Shown here one piece after another: positions 1 to 6,927 of a DNA stretch of 8,076 nt (position 1 is the first letter of the stretch; every line of letters starts with the position of its first letter). Source of the stretch: JAWWBL01 sp033720975. Its GTDB lineage: Bacteria; Actinomycetota; Acidimicrobiia; Spongiisociales; ZC4RG35. The stretch is taken from assembly GCA_033720975.1 (NCBI GenBank), contig JAWWBL010000076.1, forward strand, positions 1-8,076, read 5' to 3'. Both the position numbers and the translations under genes were made by a program. Below the pieces are notes generated by a model, which was not told where the DNA came from, made no database searches, and saw nothing but the letters and a program-made list of their open reading frames with translations.

Positions 1-283
1 TCTCCTTGCCGAGTAGCTCGGCGAACATCGCAGCCATCTCAGCTCCTTTGGCGAGGGTGTGGCCGTGACCGCGGTGGGTGCTGGTGATGTAATCCGTCGG
101 CCGAAGGACAGAGCACGCTCCGGCCGCCACCCCCTCCTGGCCGATCGAGAGGTGGACGAATCCGGGAAGCCGTCCCGCCAGGAACATTCGCTCCGTGGCT
201 TCCTCGAAGGCTCGTATCCGCTTCATCATGCGGAGAAGCTGCATCGACTGGATGTCGAGACTCACCATGGCCGCGGGGATCAT
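1..283 (-). CDS. 2-oxoacid dehydrogenase E1 component, alpha subunit (5' part; PdhA/AcoA family)
   Basis: This is the first 94 codons of a gene that continues past the left edge. The protein family is the alpha subunit of the thiamine-diphosphate-dependent E1 enzyme of pyruvate, acetoin or branched-chain 2-oxoacid dehydrogenase complexes, which decarboxylates the 2-oxoacid and passes the acyl group to the E2 lipoyl domain in the cytoplasm. Seen in the translation: a helical start (MQLLRMMKRIRAFEE, residues 14-28), the family signature GRLPGFVHLSIGQE (37-50), and TSTHRGHGHTLAKG (67-80). These match the substrate-channel and cofactor-proximal parts of E1 alpha. The GDG...N thiamine-diphosphate motif would lie beyond the edge. 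The ATG at 283 is preferred because GAGG lies 8 bases upstream (292-295); an in-frame ATG at 268 lacks such a site. The signature is closest to PdhA/AcoA, but the substrate cannot be settled without the rest of the gene and its E1 beta/E2 neighbours. Confidence 0.9.
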   Translation of the reverse strand, partial: MIPAAMVSLDIQSMQLLRMMKRIRAFEEATERMFLAGRLPGFVHLSIGQEGVAAGACSVLRPTDYITSTHRGHGHTLAKGAEMAAMFAELLGKE

Positions 284-330
284 AAGCGGGGCCTCGTTCG
301 CAGCGCCCAACGGCACTCGCACCAATGAGG

Positions 331-345
331 AGCCCGAGGAGGGCT
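331..345 (-). other. Small stem-loop directly after the lipoprotein stop codon
   Basis: On the minus strand the TAA stop of the lipoprotein gene is followed at once by AGCCC, a 5-base loop (TCCTC) and GGGCT. The stem is short and no T-run follows (the next bases are CCTCATTGG), so it is at best a weak attenuator or 3'-end stabiliser. The 62-base spacer to the E1 alpha start contains no convincing promoter that I can see, so read-through into E1 alpha is possible. Confidence 0.25.
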
Positions 346-2364
346 TTAGAAGCCGGTGAACGCCTGCTCCGACAGGTCGGAGAGGCTGCTCTTCATGATT
401 CCCTTGGACGAGATCGTGTACACGCTGTCACCGATCACAACGGAACGGCGGATCTGACCGCGCCAATCCCACTCATCGGTCGAGGGATGGGACACGCGAC
501 GCAACTCGCGAAGATCGCCTTCAGAGTCGACTTCCAGCGCAAGCGCACCTATGAACGCAGATTCCTTCTCCGAGTCCCACCAGTACTGCTGGATCGGGAT
601 CATCACCAGGCCGGTTGGCTCCCAGTAAAGGAAGGCATGGTGGTCGTACTCCGCCTCGGAGTTCGACCCCTCGGCAAGCGTCACCTTGTCGATACGAGTC
701 GGATCTGATGGATCGCTCACATCGAAGACCGAGATCTGAGTCCCCTGGACCCGCCCGGTGTCAGTCGCGTCCTGGCCCACTCCGAGCAGCAGGCCGTCGC
801 CAAGCGGATGGAGATAGGCCGAGTAGCCGGGGATCTTCAGCTCGCCGACCACCTCGGGCTTGGTCGGATCGGACAGGTCGACGGTGTACAGAGGGTCGGT
901 CTGGCGGAAGGTGACGACATATCCGACGTCTCCCATGAACCTCACCGAGTAGATCTGCTCGGTCTTGCCCAACCCGTCGACGAAACCGACCTGGCCGAGC
1001 TTGGCTCCCCGCTGCTCCAGGACCGTGATCATCGACTCCGATTCGCCGCCGTCCCCCCACCACACAGGCTGAGATGTCGACGCCACCCGGAGCCTGCCCT
1101 CGTGCTCGTCCATGGCGAACTGGTTGAGCAGATAACCCGAGATCCGGCCACTCCCCAGATAGGCGGTCCTCGAAGGACCACTGATGTCGAACTTGTGGAT
1201 GTCTGTGGTCACTTGCTCGGGCTCGGCGCCATCGGCCTGACGACCCCAGCGCCACGCGTTCCAGTTCTGGGTCGCGACGTAGAGGTTGTCCTTCGATGCG
1301 TAGACGGTGTCCCCGTTGGCGAGGACGCCGGTCGAATCCACCACGTCCAGGCCGGCGGCTATGTCGATCGTCACCACCGACAGCATGTTGAGACCCGAGA
1401 ACTCCTCAGGGTGTGCCGCCCGAGAGCAGTCGAAGAGGATCCCCTCGTCCACCATGTCACCCTCAGCGTCGGTGACGAGGTAGTAAGGGATCCAATTGTC
1501 GGCTGTCGAGTTGCGGATTATCTCCTTGTTGCGCTCAATCGCCTCGCGCTCTGCCTTGAGACCCGAGCCCTCCGGGAAAGACCATTGGAACCCAACCGGC
1601 CCCGACGCCAGCACCAGGCGAATCGAATCACCAACCATCCGTCCGGAGACGAACTGTCCGTCGACGGTGAGCGTCCTCACGATCTCCGCCTCGCCGCTGA
1701 TGTCGACCTCGATCACCTGCATGGTTGGTGTCTGGAAGATGGGGGCGATGTCCGAGTCGGATTCAACTGCCGGCATTGGAACGGGGTGGCCCCACGCGGA
1801 GCCAAACATGAGAACCGTGTCACCGGAGAGGAAGATGCTCTGAATGCCCAGATTGCCAATGTGCAGTCTGCTCTCAACCACCGGCTCGTCGCCGGTGACG
1901 TCGATTACGACTAGCACGCCCTCGGTGAGAGCCACGATCCGCTCACCGTCGGTTTTGACCATGTCCGGCTCGTCGACACCGGCGACCTGGACGTTGGTGC
2001 CGGAGAAACCGCCGTCGCCGGCAGGTGCGGCCAAGGCTGCTGACACCTCTTCAAACGCCATGTCAAGACCAGATCGGGCGCCCCACCATGGCCCATACCA
2101 GGGGCTCTCCAGCCCGTAGGGCCCGACCAATTCCAGGGCGTGAGGGATCACGTAGTCGAGAAACGGGTCGCAGTGCTCAAACCTGACCAGCAGATGCTCT
2201 GCCCCGCTCGCCCACGGTTCGGCACGCAAGGTCGAGCCGGGACGCGTGGTCGTTGTGGACTCGGGTCGGAGCGTCGTGCCCGGTGTGGAATCCGTGTCAC
2301 ACGCCGCAAACAGCATTGCCAGAGCGGCCATCAGTCCAAAGACACGTATCGGACCGGACTTCAT
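346..2364 (-). CDS. Secreted lipoprotein with PF09826-type beta-propeller domain
   Basis: A 672-residue protein of the family 'secreted beta-propeller, distantly WD40-like' (PF09826/COG4880), whose biochemical role is not established. Residues 1-22 are a lipoprotein signal: basic start, hydrophobic stretch, then LFAAC with lipidation expected at C22. A Thr/Ser/Pro-rich linker follows (about 23-45). Family hallmarks visible are GTNVQVAGVDEPDMVKTDG (122-140), TTDIHKFDISG (386-396), LLNQFAMDEHEGRLRVAST (412-430), SVRFMGDVGYVVTFRQTDPL (473-492) and DHHAFLYWEP (574-583). The only other cysteines, C65 (HCDPFLDYV) and C313 (FDCSR), could form a disulfide outside the membrane. The ATG at 2364 is chosen over an in-frame GTG at 2388 because GGAGGAG (2369-2375) stands just upstream of it and the signal peptide then has normal length. 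It is divergent from the urate oxidase gene and lies 62 bases upstream of E1 alpha. A surface scaffold or binding role is a guess. Confidence 0.9.
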   Translation of the reverse strand: MKSGPIRVFGLMAALAMLFAACDTDSTPGTTLRPESTTTTRPGSTLRAEPWASGAEHLLVRFEHCDPFLDYVIPHALELVGPYGLESPWYGPWWGARSGLDMAFEEVSAALAAPAGDGGFSGTNVQVAGVDEPDMVKTDGERIVALTEGVLVVIDVTGDEPVVESRLHIGNLGIQSIFLSGDTVLMFGSAWGHPVPMPAVESDSDIAPIFQTPTMQVIEVDISGEAEIVRTLTVDGQFVSGRMVGDSIRLVLASGPVGFQWSFPEGSGLKAEREAIERNKEIIRNSTADNWIPYYLVTDAEGDMVDEGILFDCSRAAHPEEFSGLNMLSVVTIDIAAGLDVVDSTGVLANGDTVYASKDNLYVATQNWNAWRWGRQADGAEPEQVTTDIHKFDISGPSRTAYLGSGRISGYLLNQFAMDEHEGRLRVASTSQPVWWGDGGESESMITVLEQRGAKLGQVGFVDGLGKTEQIYSVRFMGDVGYVVTFRQTDPLYTVDLSDPTKPEVVGELKIPGYSAYLHPLGDGLLLGVGQDATDTGRVQGTQISVFDVSDPSDPTRIDKVTLAEGSNSEAEYDHHAFLYWEPTGLVMIPIQQYWWDSEKESAFIGALALEVDSEGDLRELRRVSHPSTDEWDWRGQIRRSVVIGDSVYTISSKGIMKSSLSDLSEQAFTGF

Positions 2365-2368
2365 CCTG

Positions 2369-2375
2369 CTCCTCC
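2369..2375 (-). promoter_or_regulatory. Ribosome binding site that fixes the lipoprotein start
   Basis: GGAGGAG on the minus strand lies 4 bases before the ATG at 2364 (6 bases if the core is taken as GGAGG). It falls between that ATG and the alternative GTG at 2388, so it supports the shorter reading, which begins MKSGPIRVFG. Confidence 0.7.
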
Positions 2376-2465
2376 AGATCGAGTTCACGCGCCTTAGATG
2401 ATCTGAGGTGCCCGGGCGGTTCCCTCGATCGTCCCGATGGGTCGCAGGATCGGCTCAGGTCGCCA

Positions 2466-2471
2466 TAGAGT
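2466..2471 (+). promoter_or_regulatory. Possible -10 element for a leaderless urate oxidase transcript
   Basis: TAGAGT fits the actinobacterial TANNNT -10 pattern and ends 6 bases before the ATG at 2478, so transcription could begin on the start codon itself. The ATG has no good Shine-Dalgarno sequence; only AGAG is present, within the same hexamer. No recognisable -35 hexamer sits about 17 bases further upstream. The rest of the divergent spacer (2365-2465) shows no clear promoter for the minus-strand lipoprotein gene and no convincing operator palindrome. Confidence 0.3.
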
Positions 2472-2477
2472 CCGCTC

Positions 2478-3656
2478 ATGCTGGAGACGCACGTCACCGA
2501 CTGGCTGCATCTGGGGATCCGCTGGCTGCACGTGGTCGCCGGTGTGGTCTGGATAGGGACGTCCTTCTACTTCGTCTGGCTGAACAACCACGTGCGCCGA
2601 GTCGACGATCCACTACCCGGGAGCGACGCCGAGCTGTGGGCGGTCCACGGAGGAGGCTTCTATCGGGTGCTCAAATACGACCGCCCGCCGGCGCTGCCTG
2701 ACACCCTTCACTGGTTCAAGTGGGAGGCGTACACCACCTGGCTCAGCGGCTTCTCCCTCCTGATCCTCGTCTTCTACCTCGACGCCGAGCTCTTCCTCAT
2801 CGATCGGGCCAAGGCAGACCTGACCTCCCTCGAAGCAGCGCTGATTGGAATCGGTGTCCTAGTCATCGGGTGGCTCGTGTACGACCTGATCAGCAAGTCG
2901 GCGCTCCTCAACATGCCTCTCGCCTACCCGTTGGTTTCACTGGTTCTGGTCACCGGTGTGGCCATCGCCCTTTCCGCGGTCTTCTCGGACCGCGCCGCCT
3001 ACATCCATGTGGGTGCCCTGTTGGGCACGCTCATGGCCGGCAACGTCTTCTTCATCATCATCCCGGCGCAGCGGGAGCTCGTCTCGGCAATGGAAGAACA
3101 CCGAGAGCCCGACCTCGATCTGGGAAAACACGCCGCCCAGAGGTCACTGCACAACAACTACATGACACTGCCGGTTCTTTTCATCATGGTGAGCTCCCAC
3201 TTCCCGTTCACCTACGGCCACGAGTGGGGTTGGGCGATCCTCGGCGGGTTGATAGTGGTGGGAGCCGCGGTGAGGCATTGGTTCAATCTTCGCGGCCAGG
3301 GACACCGCAACGCCTGGCTGATGCCAATCGCTGCCCTGGGGCTGATCGTGCTCGCAGTCGTCACAGTCCCGTCTTCTGCCGAAACGGCTTCCCCGGACGT
3401 CGCCTTCGAGGACGGCGTCGCAATCGTGCAGGCCCGTTGTCAGGCATGCCACTCGGCCTCACCGACCCAACCCGGGTTCACGTCGCCACCAAAGGGGATC
3501 GTGTTCGACACAACCGACGACATGACCGGCCAGGCTTCGCTGATTCGGGCGATGGCGGTCGACACAGAGACGATGCCTTTGGGCAATCTGACTGGTATGA
3601 CACCGGAGGAGCGGATCGCACTGCGGGCCTGGCTGGATGCCTACACCGACGGCTGA
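2478..3656 (+). CDS. puuD: Membrane-bound cytochrome c urate oxidase (PuuD type)
   Basis: A 392-residue protein of the Urate_ox_N family (PF06181, formerly DUF989) fused to a cytochrome c domain. Characterised PuuD-type enzymes oxidise urate to 5-hydroxyisourate at the membrane and pass electrons through the haem c domain to the respiratory chain instead of making peroxide. About eight membrane segments are visible, near residues 12-34, 87-108, 119-138, 147-169, 175-197, 229-246, 249-268 and 279-298. The haem-binding motif C321-Q-A-C324-H325 follows, with M366 (TETMPLGN) as the probable axial ligand. The C-terminal LTGMTPEERIALRAWLDA is typical of the family, and the length is normal. The ATG is the only well-placed start. 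No hydroxyisourate hydrolase, OHCU decarboxylase, allantoinase or xanthine dehydrogenase gene is present nearby, so pathway context is missing. The symbol puuD is also used in E. coli for an unrelated putrescine-pathway hydrolase. The C-terminal 16 bases overlap the opposing photolyase gene. Confidence 0.92.
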   Translation: MLETHVTDWLHLGIRWLHVVAGVVWIGTSFYFVWLNNHVRRVDDPLPGSDAELWAVHGGGFYRVLKYDRPPALPDTLHWFKWEAYTTWLSGFSLLILVFYLDAELFLIDRAKADLTSLEAALIGIGVLVIGWLVYDLISKSALLNMPLAYPLVSLVLVTGVAIALSAVFSDRAAYIHVGALLGTLMAGNVFFIIIPAQRELVSAMEEHREPDLDLGKHAAQRSLHNNYMTLPVLFIMVSSHFPFTYGHEWGWAILGGLIVVGAAVRHWFNLRGQGHRNAWLMPIAALGLIVLAVVTVPSSAETASPDVAFEDGVAIVQARCQACHSASPTQPGFTSPPKGIVFDTTDDMTGQASLIRAMAVDTETMPLGNLTGMTPEERIALRAWLDAYTDG

Positions 3657-4996
3657 TTTAGAACCGCCCGGCTTCGCGACGCCTCGTACTCCTCGATTGC
3701 TCGCCGTCTGGCCTCTGCGTGGTCGACCAGCGGAAATGGGTAGGTCACGCCCAGCTCAACTCCGGCCGAAGCGAGCTCTGCTGGATCGGCCTGCCAGGGA
3801 GCGTGAATCGACTCATCGGTCAGAGAGGCGATCTCCGGCACCCAACGCCTGACGTACCGGCCACCAGGGTCGTGCCGCCGAGACTGTGCCACCGGGTTGA
3901 AAACACGGAAATAGGGAGCGGCGTCATAGCCGGTTCCTGCCACCCATTGCCAGTTGCCGACGTTCTGAGCGACGTCGGCGTCGAGGAGCTGATGTCGGAA
4001 CCATCGCTCCCCAACCCGCCAATCGATGAGGAGGTCCTTGACCAGGAAACTGGCAGTGATCATCCGCACACGGTTGGGCATCCACCCCTCCTCGAGGAGC
4101 TGGCGCATGCCCGCATCGACGATTGGAAAGCCGGTACGGCCCTGCTGCCACGCACTCAAATCAGACTGGTCCGTAGACCAGCGAATCGACCGGTACTCGG
4201 GACGGAGGCTGTCCTTCACCGACTGGGGGTTGACGACGAGGGTCTGGGCAAAGAAGTCGCGCCAAGCGAGCTGTCTGAGGAATTCATCCGCACCGGTCCC
4301 TGAGGCTCGACGTGCCACATCTGCCGGGCTCAGCCATCCGTACTTGATCGCTATCGAGAGGCGGCTGGATCCGTCCCCGTCGAGGTGGTCCCTCCCCCCC
4401 TCGTAGCTGTCGATTCGCCCCAGAAAGGAGTCGAGCAAGTCGTGAGCAGCCTCCTCGCCGACGTTCGCCTGGTCGTTCTCGGGAAGACCGGCCCCGGGGT
4501 CGTCCCACACCTCGGATTCCAAAGCCGAGCTGGGCGCAGGAAGAGGTCGCTCTCGCCATTGCCGGTAGTAGGGGGTGAACACCTTGTAGAAGTCGCCGGA
4601 CGAGGTCAGGAGCGACCCGGGTGGATGGATGTAGGTGCCTTCGTGTGTCACCAGGCTGGTGACGGACCCGACGGCATCGTCCCGGGCCACACCGGACGGG
4701 CTGACCTCCCGGTTGATGTGGACGCTTCGAGCCCCCGTTTCCGACACAAGGCGTGGCAGGACCGAGCGGGGGTCGCCGTATTCGACGCGAAGTCTTCCCC
4801 CCAACGCGGAAAGCTGGCCGTCGAGGTCATGCAATCCTCCCACCAGATATGCCTTCCTTCGCCGGCTCGCTGGTTTGTAGAGACGGGGATCGATCACGAA
4901 CAACGCCACTACATCATCTGTCTCTGTGGCGGCCGCCCACGCCGGGTTGTCATGCAGGCGGGCATCGCGCCGGAACCAGACGATCTCGGTGGCCAT
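3641..4996 (-). CDS. phr: Deoxyribodipyrimidine photolyase (cryptochrome/photolyase family)
   Basis: A 451-residue flavoprotein expected to repair UV-induced cyclobutane pyrimidine dimers using blue light. The N-terminal antenna-binding Rossmann-like domain begins EIVWFRRDARLHDNPAW (4-20). The FAD-binding helical domain includes SSRLSIAIKYG (210-220), WQQGRTGFPIVDAGMRQL (283-300), WMPNRVRMITASFLVKDLL (305-323) and NWQWVAGTGYDAAPYFR (348-364). By alignment to E. coli photolyase from memory, the electron-transfer Trp triad is intact (W273, W326, W349), as are the flavin-contacting Asn (N345) and lesion-contacting W245, N308, M312 and W351. The E. coli Glu274 position is Gln here (Q242). The NRVRM motif, instead of the paired His of (6-4) photolyases, favours a dimer photolyase. 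The antenna cofactor cannot be told. The start ATG has AGGAG (5001-5005) 4 bases upstream, overlapping the TAG stop of the acyltransferase gene, which suggests coupled translation. Last gene of the minus-strand cluster. Confidence 0.93.
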   Translation of the reverse strand: MATEIVWFRRDARLHDNPAWAAATETDDVVALFVIDPRLYKPASRRRKAYLVGGLHDLDGQLSALGGRLRVEYGDPRSVLPRLVSETGARSVHINREVSPSGVARDDAVGSVTSLVTHEGTYIHPPGSLLTSSGDFYKVFTPYYRQWRERPLPAPSSALESEVWDDPGAGLPENDQANVGEEAAHDLLDSFLGRIDSYEGGRDHLDGDGSSRLSIAIKYGWLSPADVARRASGTGADEFLRQLAWRDFFAQTLVVNPQSVKDSLRPEYRSIRWSTDQSDLSAWQQGRTGFPIVDAGMRQLLEEGWMPNRVRMITASFLVKDLLIDWRVGERWFRHQLLDADVAQNVGNWQWVAGTGYDAAPYFRVFNPVAQSRRHDPGGRYVRRWVPEIASLTDESIHAPWQADPAELASAGVELGVTYPFPLVDHAEARRRAIEEYEASRSRAVLNQPSV

Positions 4997-5003
4997 CTCG
5001 CTC

Positions 5004-5993
5004 CTAAGAGTGGTCGGCAGGGCCCGTCACCCAGTCGTCGACCGCAGTCCACAACTCGAAGAGCCACCGGGCCCGATCGTCGGGGTCGTCGGGGATCTGA
5101 GACCGGTCAACGCGTGCGAAGTGGACGTCGATGGTGGAGCCGACCAGACCCCCATCCCAGATATCGGCGACCCGCGCAAAACCCTCGAGACCCCGGTGCA
5201 TCAGAACCACGACGTCGGCACTCGATGCCTCTAACAGAGCAAGGGTCCCGCCCGGCCTGGGAGGAAGGACGCGGCGATAGGTACTTGCTATCTCGGCCAA
5301 CGGTCCCGGGTTGGTCTGCAACCTCTCCACATAGCGGATCCGCTTCTCCTCACTGAACCTGGTCCCCTCCGGGTAAATGAGAACACCCTCGTCGGGGCCT
5401 AGGTCGGAGGCGAGAGTCGAAATCGCTTCGATCTCGGCCGACGGGTCATCCGATCGACGATCCACGAAGTAATTGGGAAGCCGATGACCCCCGATGTCGA
5501 GCGCTGGGTCGAGCAGAAGCTCTCGTTTCAGGACGTATCTGAGCCTGATGCGGAAGGGCCGGACAACGTATGCCGCCGGAAGCATGGTGTCGATCATCGA
5601 GGCGTGACGCGAAAGAAGGAGAATCGGCCCGGGTGGCACCGACTCGGAACCGGTGACGACGAACGAAAGCCCGAAGAACAGGCGAAGCGCCGCCAGGTTC
5701 CAGCCGGTCCAGAGACGCTGCAAGGTGAACGTGGCTTCGACCGAAAACCGTTTGCCGGCCATACCAACAAGACCCACGGTTATTAGTGCCCAGGCCTCCC
5801 CCAAAAGATAGACCCACCCAAAGCCGAGGAGCCTCACGGCCATGAAGGGCCTCTGGTCCCGGCTCCACCTGATGAGGTCGACGACAAGCGCCACCACAAT
5901 CAAGAGCGGCATCAGCACCGAGACGACCACCAGCGTCACGAAGACCGCCGGCACCGTGACCAGCCTCCTGACCGGCGTGCTGTCGACGATCAC
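5004..5993 (-). CDS. PlsC-type 1-acylglycerol-3-phosphate O-acyltransferase family protein
   Basis: A membrane-anchored acyltransferase (PF01553) of 329 residues with the chosen start. Family members transfer an acyl chain to lysophosphatidate or related lysolipids in phospholipid synthesis or remodelling. Visible parts: hydrophobic segments near residues 12-40 and 54-79, a third hydrophobic stretch near 100-113, catalytic HX4D motif H130-ASMI-D135, acceptor-binding YPEGTRFS (207-214), and VVVLMHRGLEGFARV (261-275) in the place of the later VP-type motif. The start is uncertain. The reading frame is open upstream to 6104, but that would overlap the preceding gene by some 90 bases. GTG at 5993 has GGTGG about 10 bases upstream and leaves a 19-base gap. 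GTG at 5954 has AGGAGG 9 bases upstream, but would remove a VRRLVTVP stretch that looks like normal N-terminal sequence. The gene ends 7 bases before the photolyase ATG. Exact lipid substrate is unknown. Confidence 0.88.
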   Translation of the reverse strand: MIVDSTPVRRLVTVPAVFVTLVVVSVLMPLLIVVALVVDLIRWSRDQRPFMAVRLLGFGWVYLLGEAWALITVGLVGMAGKRFSVEATFTLQRLWTGWNLAALRLFFGLSFVVTGSESVPPGPILLLSRHASMIDTMLPAAYVVRPFRIRLRYVLKRELLLDPALDIGGHRLPNYFVDRRSDDPSAEIEAISTLASDLGPDEGVLIYPEGTRFSEEKRIRYVERLQTNPGPLAEIASTYRRVLPPRPGGTLALLEASSADVVVLMHRGLEGFARVADIWDGGLVGSTIDVHFARVDRSQIPDDPDDRARWLFELWTAVDDWVTGPADHS

Positions 5994-6012
5994 CGCGCTG
6001 ACACCACCGCGG

Positions 6013-6927
6013 TCATGCCACTCGGGCCTCGTGGCGAAAGAGACCATCGGGGATGGGGGCGCCGCACCGCTCCAGTGCCAGCTTCCAGCTCGGCGAGTAA
6101 CCAATCGCCCATCTGAGGGTCGATACGAATGAGCGACCGACGGCGATCGCTCCTGGCTTCGGGACCAGGCCGAGCGCGTTGAGGAGCCGTGCCGGGATAG
6201 TCGCTACCGCCGCCTCGAACAGAATGCGATAGCCAATGCGCAATCCCCCTGCGAGTGGAGGGTCCGTCAGGAAGGTCACCGCGTCTTCCATCTCCGGAGA
6301 CCGGGCAATGTCAGGGTGGCTTCCGATCCAGGTGGCGAGCCCGCGCCGGGTTAAGGGCATCGGATCTGCCCCAAGCAATGCTCCAACCCGGTTTTGCTCG
6401 CGGACGAAGCGGTTCTGGTCGTCCGCAGTGAGCGCGATTCCTCCGTAGGTGACATGGGCGGTGAGGAACGAATCGGTCAGTGCATTGTGAACCCAGGCGG
6501 ATAAGACGGGATCGGCGGCGTCATAGCCGACCCCGCGACTCGAGGTGCCGGTTACCACACGATGCGCGCGTTGGACCCGGCGCACGGCGGCCTCGACCTC
6601 GGGGACCGCTCCGTACGTTGTGGCAGTGACATAGGAGGAAGTCCTCGAGAGCCTGCCCATCGGATCATCCCTGTACAGGGAGTGATCCCCCACGCCTGCA
6701 GCTACCTCCGGGTGGGCTGCCTGAATCAGCAGACCGCGTATCCCGCCGACAAATGCCGCTACATCGCCGATCACCGGCCATGAGACCGAACCCGGCCCCA
6801 TGAGGCCGGAATCGCCACGATGCTCCAGGGTCGCGGCGAGAGGGTAGGGCGCGTGCGCAAATGGGGACGTCGCCGACACCATTACTCGATCTCTGACTGC
6901 TTCCAACAGGCGTTTCGCGGCCGTCAT
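6013..6927 (-). CDS. MpaB/DUF2236 family haem oxygenase-like protein
   Basis: A 304-residue protein of the 'ER-bound oxygenase MpaB / rubber oxygenase' catalytic-domain family (PF09995, formerly DUF2236). The family includes the b-type haem latex-clearing protein Lcp, which cleaves polyisoprene, and fungal MpaB, which cleaves a farnesyl side chain; most bacterial members have no known substrate. Family features visible: IRGLLIQAAHPEVAAGVGDH (63-82) with candidate haem ligand H72, YRDDPMGRLSRTSSYV (85-100), VEAAVRRVQRAHRVVTG (111-127), and DPVLSAWVHNALTDSFL (139-155) with H147. No signal peptide is evident, so a cytoplasmic enzyme is likely. The ATG overlaps the anti-sigma stop codon as ATGA, indicating coupled translation. 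Its position directly after a sigma/anti-sigma pair suggests stress control. Oxidation of an isoprenoid, carotenoid or other lipid is a speculative role. Confidence 0.88.
   Translation of the reverse strand: MTAAKRLLEAVRDRVMVSATSPFAHAPYPLAATLEHRGDSGLMGPGSVSWPVIGDVAAFVGGIRGLLIQAAHPEVAAGVGDHSLYRDDPMGRLSRTSSYVTATTYGAVPEVEAAVRRVQRAHRVVTGTSSRGVGYDAADPVLSAWVHNALTDSFLTAHVTYGGIALTADDQNRFVREQNRVGALLGADPMPLTRRGLATWIGSHPDIARSPEMEDAVTFLTDPPLAGGLRIGYRILFEAAVATIPARLLNALGLVPKPGAIAVGRSFVSTLRWAIGYSPSWKLALERCGAPIPDGLFRHEARVA

Noticed and set aside
59..328. An 89-codon plus-strand frame at the left edge
   Set aside because: The opposite strand gives an unmistakable E1 alpha N-terminus, so this is its shadow.
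808..1914. A 368-codon plus-strand open frame opposite the lipoprotein gene
   Set aside because: Its translation is low-complexity, Arg/His/Asp-rich and matches no family I know, while the minus strand encodes a clear PF09826 protein; long antisense frames are common in GC-rich DNA.
2720..3661. A 313-codon plus-strand frame overlapping the urate oxidase gene
   Set aside because: It is the shifted-frame shadow of the urate oxidase, Arg/Pro/Gly-rich and without any domain.
3657..3720. Search for a terminator between the convergent genes
   Set aside because: This stretch is photolyase coding sequence; I see no GC-rich hairpin followed by a T-run on either strand.
5075..5097. Short GTCGGG-type tandem repeat
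   Set aside because: It simply encodes the Asp-Pro-Asp-Asp stretch of the acyltransferase C-terminus and is too short to mean more.
4385..5356. A 323-codon plus-strand frame across the photolyase/acyltransferase junction
   Set aside because: It lies antisense to two well-supported genes and its composition is typical of a GC-driven spurious frame.
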